From G965276765 sp965276825 (GTDB taxonomy: Bacteria; Actinomycetota; Acidimicrobiia; Acidimicrobiales; Palsa-688): a stretch of 64,000 nucleotides of DNA. Shown piece by piece: positions 56,678-64,000 of the stretch (position 1 is the first letter of the stretch; every line of letters begins with the position of its first letter). The position numbers and the translations under genes were made by a program. The notes under the pieces were generated by a model. That model made no database searches. It worked only from the letters and a program-made list of their open reading frames with translations, and was not told the origin of the DNA. The stretch covers positions 2,604,001 through 2,668,000 of the forward strand of contig OZ255630.1 of the NCBI GenBank assembly GCA_965276825.1, given 5' to 3'.

Positions 56678-57523
56678 ATGGCCCGCTCCACCGGGTTCCC
56701 TGCGGCCGACGCCGGCGACGACTTCCAGCGGCTCCGGCGCAGGCAGGTGCTCGCCCAGCTGGCCAGGCGCCTGCTGCGCGAGCCCGACGACGTCGGGGTG
56801 GTGCTCCCCTACGACGAGGTGGTCGCCGCCCTCGGGGTGACCGGCGAGCACCACGTCGGGCACCGGGTCGTCGCCCTCGACTCGATCGTGGGCAGCGTCG
56901 ACCGGTCGCGGGACTTCGACCGGACGTGGCGGCCGACGTCCAACCGGGCGCGCCAGCGATGGGAGCGGATCGCCACCGCGCAGCGCCGCGGCGACGCCAT
57001 GCCTCCGATCGAGGTGTACCGGGTCGGCGAGCTGCACTTCGTGCGCGACGGGCACCACCGGGTGTCGGTGGCCCGATCGCTCGGATGGCGCAGCATCGAG
57101 GCCGACGTCATCGAGGTCACGACCCGGTTGCCCGGCGCCGGGATCCGGTTCCGGTCGGACCTGGTGACCAAGGACTACGAGCGGCTCTTCATGGAGCGGG
57201 TGCCCCTCCCGGCCGAGATCCGCTCGACGCTGGTGGTCGACGACCCGTGGAGCTGGTGCGTGCTCGCCGAGAGGGTCGAGGCGTGGGGGTTCCGGCTGAT
57301 GCAGGCCGAGCACCGCTTCCTCGAGCGCACCGATGTGGCCAGGCGGTGGCACGACGACGAGTACGTGCGGGTGGTGCGGATGCTGCGGGCCGGCGACCTG
57401 ATCGAGGACCGGACCGAGGTCGAGTCGTACCTGACCATCGCATCCGACCGCTACCGGCTCGTGCGCACCCACGAGTGGAACGACGAGGTGATCGAGCGGC
57501 TCCGCCTGGAGCTGCTCCGCTAG
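56678..57523 (+). CDS. ParB/sulfiredoxin-fold nuclease-like protein of unknown role
   Basis: 281 residues. The centre resembles a ParB N-terminal domain: GDAMPPIEVYRVGELHFVRD then GHHRVSVARSLGWRSIEADV, the conserved GxHR motif near residue 125. No ParB helix-turn-helix is seen, so a role in chromosome partitioning is unlikely. The C-terminal half has aromatic and charged motifs (WSWCVLAERVEAWGFRLMQA) that I do not recognise. It is the second gene of a two-gene unit with the phosphoesterase. Confidence 0.8.
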   Translation: MARSTGFPAADAGDDFQRLRRRQVLAQLARRLLREPDDVGVVLPYDEVVAALGVTGEHHVGHRVVALDSIVGSVDRSRDFDRTWRPTSNRARQRWERIATAQRRGDAMPPIEVYRVGELHFVRDGHHRVSVARSLGWRSIEADVIEVTTRLPGAGIRFRSDLVTKDYERLFMERVPLPAEIRSTLVVDDPWSWCVLAERVEAWGFRLMQAEHRFLERTDVARRWHDDEYVRVVRMLRAGDLIEDRTEVESYLTIASDRYRLVRTHEWNDEVIERLRLELLR

Positions 57524-57566
57524 GCGCGAACGGCCGTTGATGCCGGGTCATCATCCGTGGTGAACG

Positions 57567-57572
57567 TAGGAT
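57567..57572 (+). promoter_or_regulatory. Candidate -10 element of the VapB-like gene
   Basis: TAGGAT, six bases, then a CTG at 57579 that begins the canonical antitoxin N-terminus. Confidence 0.45.
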
Positions 57573-57578
57573 GACACG

Positions 57579-57833
57579 CTGCGAACGACCGTGACCCTCG
57601 ACGAGGACGTGGAGAGCCTCGTCCGCCAGCGGATGACGGAGCGACGGGTGTCGTTCGAGCAGGCGGTCAACGACGTCATCCGGGAGGCGGCGACCCGCAG
57701 CCGGGCGAGTGGCGCCTTCGAGACGTCCACGTTCGATCTCGGCGTCCCGACCGTCGTCCTCGACCGGGCCCTGCAGCTGGCCGCAGAGCTCGAGGACGAC
57801 GAGGCCGTCCGGGAGCTGCGCGTCGGCCGGTGA
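57579..57833 (+). CDS. VapB-like antitoxin, ribbon-helix-helix type
   Basis: 84 residues if read from CTG 57579, which gives the typical VapB opening LRTTVTLDEDVESLVRQRM with a beta strand for DNA contact. Reading from GTG 57591 would cut that strand short, and no ribosome-binding site supports it. The TAGGAT six bases before the CTG fits the leaderless pattern. The helix-turn region is FEQAVNDVIREAATRSR. The C-terminal half would contact the toxin. The stop overlaps the toxin start as GTGA. Confidence 0.8.
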   Translation: MRTTVTLDEDVESLVRQRMTERRVSFEQAVNDVIREAATRSRASGAFETSTFDLGVPTVVLDRALQLAAELEDDEAVRELRVGR

Positions 57834-58060
57834 GGCTCATCGACGCCAACGTGCTCGTCTACGCGGTCAACCGGGCGGACCCGCACCACCAACAGGCTCG
57901 GACGTGGCTGGACTCGGCGCTCAGCGGCGCAAGAGGGAACCTGGTCAGCGACGCCCACCTCGCCGTCGAGCACCGTGCCACCGTGGTGACCTTCGACCGG
58001 GACTTCGGGCGCTTCCACGGCATCCGCTGGGAGCTTCCCGGCGGGACGGCGGGACGGCGG
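57830..58060 (+). pseudogene. VapC-like PIN-domain toxin with an internal deletion
   Basis: The N-terminus MRLIDANVLVYAVNRADPHH and the C-terminal part NLVSDAHLAVEHRATVVTFD followed by FGRFHGIRWELP are typical of VapC. The roughly 60 residues that normally separate them are absent: the sequence passes straight from LDSALSGA to RGNLVSDA. The second acidic residue of the PIN site is lost with that segment. After WELPG no stop occurs in frame and the frame runs on, antisense to the ABC transporter gene. The end coordinate is therefore approximate. The protein is probably inactive as a nuclease. Confidence 0.8.
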
Positions 58061-58107
58061 GTCGCACAGGGAGCTGAGCGCGGCCCTCGCCCGACACGAC
58101 GGTCCGG

Positions 58108-59343
<1,236 letters not shown>

Positions 59344-59363
59344 GACGGGAAACCTTTCTCTTC

Positions 59364-60203
59364 TCAGCCCTTGACGGCGCCGGAGGTGAGGCCGGCGACG
59401 ATGCGACGCTGGAAGAACAGCACGAAGAACAGGATGGGGATGGTGACGATCACGGCGGCCGCCGCGATGTTGCCGATGGGGTTCTGGAAGCTGGAGTTGG
59501 CGCTGAAGAAGGCCAGGGCAGCGGGCACCGTCTGCGACGAGCTGGTCGCGGTGAAGGACACGGCGAAGAGGAAGTCGTTCCAGCAGAAGAGGAACACCAG
59601 GATGAACGACGTGACCATGCCGGGCATGGCCAGCGGCGCGATGACCCGCACGAACGCCTGGGTGGGTGTCGCGCCGTCGATCTGGGCGGCCCGCTCGAGG
59701 TCGCGTGGTATCTCCCGGAAGAAGGCGGAGAGGGTGTAGATGGCGAGGGGCAGCGAGAAGGCGATGTAGGGGATGATCAGCCCCCACCAGGTGTCGAAGA
59801 GGTGGGCCGAGCGCTCGAAGTTGAACAGCGGGGTGATCAGCGAGATCTGCGGGAACATGGCCACCAGCAGCGACGCCCCGACGAGCACCTTCTTGCCCCG
59901 GAAGCGCAGCCGGGAGATGGCGTAGGCGGCGAAGCTGGCGACGACCACGGCGATGGCCGTGGCGATGACCGCGATGCCGACGGAGTTGCGCAGCGCGTCG
60001 AGGAACGCCGAGGTCTTGAAGATGGTCGAGTAGTTGGCCCAGGTCCAGTGCGCCGGGATCAGGTTGACGCCGTAGCCGCTCTCGGTGATGGATCCCGGCG
60101 TCTTGAACGACAGCGACAGGATCCACAGCAGCGGGACCAGCACCCAGATGGCGACGACCACGTCGATGCCACCCCAGACGAACTTCCTGCCATCTGTGGC
60201 CAT
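59364..60203 (-). CDS. Carbohydrate ABC transporter permease (SugB/MalG type)
   Basis: 279 residues, six membrane segments. The cytoplasmic EAA loop is present near residue 190 (LERAAQIDGATPTQAFVRVIAPLA), as in MalG-like permeases that contact the ATPase. The N-terminus is short, as usual for the second permease. It lies four bases after the first permease stop and 20 bases before the ATPase gene. Confidence 0.94.
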   Translation of the reverse strand: MATDGRKFVWGGIDVVVAIWVLVPLLWILSLSFKTPGSITESGYGVNLIPAHWTWANYSTIFKTSAFLDALRNSVGIAVIATAIAVVVASFAAYAISRLRFRGKKVLVGASLLVAMFPQISLITPLFNFERSAHLFDTWWGLIIPYIAFSLPLAIYTLSAFFREIPRDLERAAQIDGATPTQAFVRVIAPLAMPGMVTSFILVFLFCWNDFLFAVSFTATSSSQTVPAALAFFSANSSFQNPIGNIAAAAVIVTIPILFFVLFFQRRIVAGLTSGAVKG

Positions 60204-60206
60204 GGC

Positions 60207-61151
60207 TCAGGCGTCCGATCCCGGGGCCGAGGCCCCGAACAGCTTGACGAAGATGAAGGCGATGATGGCCACGGCGACGAAGATCAGGACCGAGATCGTC
60301 GAACCGATGCCCAGGTTGAGCCCGGTGAAGAGGTTGTCGTAGGCCAGGAACGACACGGATCCGGTCCCGGTGGCCCCCTTGGTGAGGATGTAGATGTTGT
60401 CGAACACCCGGAAGGCGTCGAGGGTGCGGAACAGCACGGCCACCAGGATGGCCGGCTTCATGAGCGGGAGCGTGATCCGGGTGAAGCGCTGCCAGGCCGA
60501 CGCGCCGTCCATGCGGGCCGCAGCCAGCAGGTCCTCCGAGACCAGCGAGAGCCCGGCCAGGAGGAGCAGCGCCATGAACGGCGTCGTCTTCCACACCTCG
60601 GCCAGGATGATCAGGAAGATCGACTGGTACTGGTGGGTCAGTGGGGCGCCGGTGCCGGTGATCAGGTTGGCCAGGTACCCGGTGTGCGGCGTCCAGGCGT
60701 ACTGCCACCCGTAGGCGGCCACGACGGTCACGAGGCCGTAGGGGATCAGGATGAGAGTCCGCACCAGGCCCTTGCCGACCAGCGAGCGGTGCATGACGAG
60801 GGCGAAGGCCATGCCGAGCACGAACTCCACCGCCACCGAGACCACGGTGATGAGCGCAGTGACGCCGAAGGCCGGCCACCAGTACTTGGTGTTGCCGAGC
60901 ACCGCGCCGTAGTTGGAGACGCCGATGAACTTCTCGAGGTTGGGGAAGCGCAGGTCGTAGCGCTGGAACGAGAGGTAGACGGCGTAGCCCATCGGCGCGC
61001 CCGCCACGGCCAGCAGCACGACCACCGCAGGCAGGCAGAGGAGCCAGCCGAGGCGCTCCTCCGCCCTGGCCCCCTGGGACAGCCTCTTGCGGTCCTTGCG
61101 GTCCAGCTCCTCCGGGGCTGCGACCTCCGGAGCGTCGAGGGTGGCGGTCAT
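60207..61151 (-). CDS. Carbohydrate ABC transporter permease (SugA/MalF type)
   Basis: 314 residues. A cytoplasmic N-terminus of about 35 residues is followed by six membrane helices, with the EAA loop near residue 215 (DLLAAARMDGASAWQRFTRI). The start ATG overlaps the stop of the binding-protein gene by four bases (ATGA). The order and type match trehalose/maltose importers of actinobacteria. Confidence 0.94.
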   Translation of the reverse strand: MTATLDAPEVAAPEELDRKDRKRLSQGARAEERLGWLLCLPAVVVLLAVAGAPMGYAVYLSFQRYDLRFPNLEKFIGVSNYGAVLGNTKYWWPAFGVTALITVVSVAVEFVLGMAFALVMHRSLVGKGLVRTLILIPYGLVTVVAAYGWQYAWTPHTGYLANLITGTGAPLTHQYQSIFLIILAEVWKTTPFMALLLLAGLSLVSEDLLAAARMDGASAWQRFTRITLPLMKPAILVAVLFRTLDAFRVFDNIYILTKGATGTGSVSFLAYDNLFTGLNLGIGSTISVLIFVAVAIIAFIFVKLFGASAPGSDA

Positions 61152-62437
61152 GGGATCAGCCCCTTCTGGTCGAGGGCGTTCTGGATCTCACCGGTCAGGG
61201 TGTGCAGGTTCGACGTCGCCTTGATGCCCCCGGGCGGCGACAGGGTGTGGGAGACGTAGATCGACACCGACTGGTACTCCGGCGTCTTCGGGCGCACGGC
61301 CGCACTGGTCAGCTGGGTCAGGATGTCCTGGTAGAAGGGGTACATGGCGACGAAGTTCTTCGACGGGTGCTGGTAGATCGACGTCAGCGTCGGAGGAAGG
61401 CCGCCGGCCACGGCCGCTTCCAGCTGGTTGGCCTCGTCGCGCAGGCACAGCACGGCCTGGCGGGCCATGGCGGCGTGGCGGGAGTAGGAGCTGACCGTCA
61501 GGTCGATTCCGCCGAGCGTCGAGTGCAGCGGCAGGTTGGTGGCCACCTGCGGGTACGTCGTCCACTTGAAGCTCTTGAAGAGGGTGGGCTGATCCATCTT
61601 CATCGACGGGTACACGAACGGGTAGTTGATCTCGAACGCGGCCGAGCCGCTCTCCATGGCCAGCCGGTTCTGGTCCTCCTGCTGGACGCCGAGCGACGGG
61701 TCGGCGGCGGGCGAGTGGGCCAGCTGGCTCATGATCTGCATGGCCTTCAAGGCGGGCGTGCCCATCGACACCTGCTTGGAGTCGGGGCTGAGGATGCTGC
61801 CGCCTGCGCTCGCCACCAGCGAGTTGAACCACACCGTGAGGCCCTCGTACTGGGCGCCCTGGATCTCGATCAGGTGCGGCTTGCCCGCCTTGGCCAGCGC
61901 CTCGGCGTCGGCGATCATCTGGCTCCAGGTCCTGGGCGGGGTCTTGACCAGGTCGGAGCGGTACCAGAGGAGCTCGGTGTTGGAGCTCTGGGGCACCGCC
62001 ACCAGCTTGCCGTTCCACTCGGCGGTCTCGAGCGGCCCAGGGAGGGTGTCGGCCACGACCTGCTTGGCCTGGGCGCCGGTCCAGGGCAGGATCCATCCGG
62101 CCTCGGAGAACTCGGGCTCCCAGGTGACGTCGAGACCCATGATGTCGATGCTCGAGTCGTGGGCGGCCAGGCGGCGCACCAGCTGCTGGCGCTGCAGGTC
62201 GGCGGCGCTCGGCAGCTTGTCGTAGACGATGCGGTACTGGCCGTGCGACGCGGCCGAGCAGGCCGCCGCCGCGTCGGCGGTCGCCGGGGACGAGTCGGGC
62301 TCGTTGTAGTAGCTGAGCACGATCGGCCCCGCGCTGGCCGAGCTGCACGCCGCCAGGCCTGTCGCGCTGAGCACCGACGCCGCCGCCAGCGCCGCCGTCC
62401 GCCGCCACCTGCTGGTGCCGCAGATCTTCACCTGCAT
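61148..62437 (-). CDS. Sugar-binding lipoprotein of an ABC importer (LpqY-like)
   Basis: 429 residues. The N-terminus carries an Arg-rich n-region, hydrophobic core and lipobox (LSATGLAAC near residue 31), so the mature protein is lipid-anchored outside the membrane. The segment IDIMGLDVTWEPEFSEAGWI and the following region resemble LpqY, the trehalose-binding protein of mycobacteria, and the gene order lpqY-sugA-sugB-sugC is the same. Trehalose is the best guess for substrate, but maltose or another disaccharide is possible. The only in-frame ATG is preceded by a G-run in place of a clean ribosome-binding site. Confidence 0.88.
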   Translation of the reverse strand: MQVKICGTSRWRRTAALAAASVLSATGLAACSSASAGPIVLSYYNEPDSSPATADAAAACSAASHGQYRIVYDKLPSAADLQRQQLVRRLAAHDSSIDIMGLDVTWEPEFSEAGWILPWTGAQAKQVVADTLPGPLETAEWNGKLVAVPQSSNTELLWYRSDLVKTPPRTWSQMIADAEALAKAGKPHLIEIQGAQYEGLTVWFNSLVASAGGSILSPDSKQVSMGTPALKAMQIMSQLAHSPAADPSLGVQQEDQNRLAMESGSAAFEINYPFVYPSMKMDQPTLFKSFKWTTYPQVATNLPLHSTLGGIDLTVSSYSRHAAMARQAVLCLRDEANQLEAAVAGGLPPTLTSIYQHPSKNFVAMYPFYQDILTQLTSAAVRPKTPEYQSVSIYVSHTLSPPGGIKATSNLHTLTGEIQNALDQKGLIP

Positions 62438-62481
62438 CCCCCCCGGGCTGATCGCCTTCGGGAGACATTCTTACCCCATCT

Positions 62482-64000
62482 TCAGCTTCCACCCACAATC
62501 CTCCCCCCACGAAGCGACCGGCCGACGTCCGGGGCCCGTGGGGGTCGGTGCGGGAACTCGCAGGCCGGCACGGGCCGGCCGAAGAGGTACCCCTGGCCGA
62601 GCTCGATGCCGAGGGTGCGGACCCTGTCGAGCTGGCCGGTCGTCTCGATCCCCTCGGCGATGGCGTCGAGGTCGAGCGCCCGGCAGAGCGTGGCGATGGT
62701 CTCGAGGAGGGCGGCCGCTCTCCGGTCGCGGTCGAAGGCGGTGATGAAGGACCGGTCGACCTTGACGAAGTCGAAGGACAGGTTGGCGAGGTAGGACAGC
62801 GACGAGGCACCGGTGCCGAAGTCGTCCATCCCGACGCGCAGGCCGAGCGCGCGCAGCTCGTCGATCACCCGGGCGGCGCGATCGAGGTCGGCCATCACGG
62901 CGCTCTCGGTGACCTCCAGGTTGACCTGGTAGGGGTGCGCCCCTGTCACCTGCAGCACGCCGGCCACCGTGTCGACGATGTCGGGCTGGGCGAGCTGACG
63001 GGCCGAGACGTTGACGGCGACCGACGAGGTGAGGCCCGAGGCTTGCCATGCGGCCACCTGGCGGCAGGCGTGCTCGAGCACCCATCGGCCGATGGGCACG
63101 ATCAGGCCGGACGCCTCCGCGTGGCCGATGATCCGGTCGGGGCCGAGCAACCCCTCGCTCGGGTGCTCCCAGCGCAGGAGGGCCTCGCTGCCCACGATCT
63201 CTCCCGTGGCGGTGCGCACGACCGGCTGGAAGTGCAGCCGCAGCTCGCCGGCGGCTAGCGCCCGGCGCAGACCGGCGTCGGTGTCGAAGCGCTCGGTCAC
63301 GAGCCGGCGCATGGCGACGTCGAAGATGACCGAGCGGTCCTTGCCCTCCCCCTTCGCCGCGTACATGGCGGTGTCCGCCTGAGCCAGCAGGTCGTGGGCC
63401 GTCAGGGAGGGGTCGTCGGTGACGGCGATGCCGATGCTGGCCGTGACCACGACGCCGTGACCGTCCACCTGGATCGGCTCCGCCACCGTGAGGCGGATCC
63501 GCTCGGCGACGGCCGACGCGGTGGCGGCGTCGGTGTGCTCGCAGAGCACGACGAACTCGTCGCCCCCGAAGCGCGACACCGTGTCGACGCCGCGCAGCAC
63601 GGCGAGGATGCGCCCGGCGACGACCCCGACGACGTGGTCGCCGGCCACGTGGCCGAGCGTGTCGTTGACGATCTTGAAGTCGTCGGTGTCGACGAAGAGC
63701 ACGGCCACGTGGGCCCGCTGGCGCGCCAGGCGAGCCAGGGCGGCGGTGAGCCGGTCGAGCAAGGCGACCCGGTTGGGCAGGCCCGTCAGGTCGTCGTGGA
63801 GGGCGCGCCGGCGCAGCTCCCCCTCCACCCGGTGACGCCCGATGGTTGCGCCGAGGACGTTGGCGGTCACCTCGAGGAAGGACAGGTCGGCGCGGGAGAA
63901 GCCGCCCGCCGCCGTAGACCGCACGGTGAGCACACCGAACGGCTCGGACTTGTCCACGATGACCGTGGCCGCTCCGCTCCGCAGGCCGCGACGCGCGAAG
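62482..64000 (-). CDS. GAF-GGDEF-EAL protein, cyclic di-GMP turnover (5' end outside window)
   Basis: The frame is open to the right edge, so the N-terminus is missing. The visible part starts in what looks like the end of a GAF sensor domain (VLTVRSTAAGGFSRADLSFL). Then comes a GGDEF domain (DDLTGLPNRVALLDRL, FKIVNDTLGHVAGDH, RFGGDEFVVL) with its active-site signature intact, and an EAL domain (RLHFQPVVRTATGEIVGSEA then LLRW, DDFGTGASSLSYLA, AEGIET) whose metal and catalytic residues also look intact. Both synthesis and hydrolysis of c-di-GMP are possible. The gap to the importer is 44 bases on the same strand. Confidence 0.93.
   Translation of the reverse strand, partial: FARRGLRSGAATVIVDKSEPFGVLTVRSTAAGGFSRADLSFLEVTANVLGATIGRHRVEGELRRRALHDDLTGLPNRVALLDRLTAALARLARQRAHVAVLFVDTDDFKIVNDTLGHVAGDHVVGVVAGRILAVLRGVDTVSRFGGDEFVVLCEHTDAATASAVAERIRLTVAEPIQVDGHGVVVTASIGIAVTDDPSLTAHDLLAQADTAMYAAKGEGKDRSVIFDVAMRRLVTERFDTDAGLRRALAAGELRLHFQPVVRTATGEIVGSEALLRWEHPSEGLLGPDRIIGHAEASGLIVPIGRWVLEHACRQVAAWQASGLTSSVAVNVSARQLAQPDIVDTVAGVLQVTGAHPYQVNLEVTESAVMADLDRAARVIDELRALGLRVGMDDFGTGASSLSYLANLSFDFVKVDRSFITAFDRDRRAAALLETIATLCRALDLDAIAEGIETTGQLDRVRTLGIELGQGYLFGRPVPACEFPHRPPRAPDVGRSLRGGRIVGGS

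Overview
The window is about 70% GC with dense, short-spaced genes on both strands. It reads as a chromosomal segment of an Actinomycetota member. An Lsr2-type nucleoid protein, an LpqY-SugABC-like sugar importer, ECF sigma control and many probable leaderless starts support this. I suspect the class Acidimicrobiia from the overall character of RpoB and NusG, but that is an impression and not a search result.

Layout. Positions 1-7069 carry rpoC (cut by the left edge) and rpoB on the minus strand. Positions 7298-40749 hold about 33 kb of surface-glycan genes on both strands: UDP-glucose dehydrogenase, a sulfate-activation set (TauE/SafE-like transporter, CysNC, CysD), many GT4 and GT2 glycosyltransferases, a PIG-L deacetylase, two lipid-linked-oligosaccharide flippases, a large secreted GH3 glycosidase, a PAPS-dependent sulfotransferase, a GT-C membrane transferase, two paralogous exported glycosidase-like proteins, a CelD/FemAB-type acyltransferase, an RmlC-like epimerase, a sugar nucleotidyltransferase and a CysQ-like phosphatase. 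Positions 40750-41191 are repeat- and hairpin-rich non-coding DNA. Positions 41192-47491 return to the ribosomal/transcription block (rplL, rplJ, lsr2, rplA, rplK, nusG, secE, tRNA-Trp, an ECF sigma/anti-sigma pair, rpmG, tRNA-Met, tRNA-Thr). Positions 47618-57523 are mixed housekeeping and stress genes plus a frameshifted secreted glycosidase. Positions 57579-58060 are a VapBC remnant. Positions 58108-62437 are a four-gene ABC sugar importer. A GAF-GGDEF-EAL protein runs off the right edge.

How it fits together. The strongest systems-level signal is that the glycan locus sits exactly between rplL and rpoB, which are adjacent in most bacteria. The locus also carries a full cycle for sulfate donor metabolism: CysD/CysNC make PAPS, a sulfotransferase can use it, and a CysQ-like enzyme can remove the PAP by-product. 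Ugd in the same locus supplies UDP-glucuronate. My inference is that the cluster makes a sulfated, possibly uronic-acid-containing surface polysaccharide or glycolipid. rpoBC appears to have its own promoters in the 228-bp gap upstream of rpoB, as expected if it has been cut off from the rplJL promoter.

Limits: all family calls are made by eye from motifs and gene order. No alignment, profile search or folding program was run. Leaderless starts and promoters rest on a repeated TANNNT-to-start spacing and are not experimentally supported.
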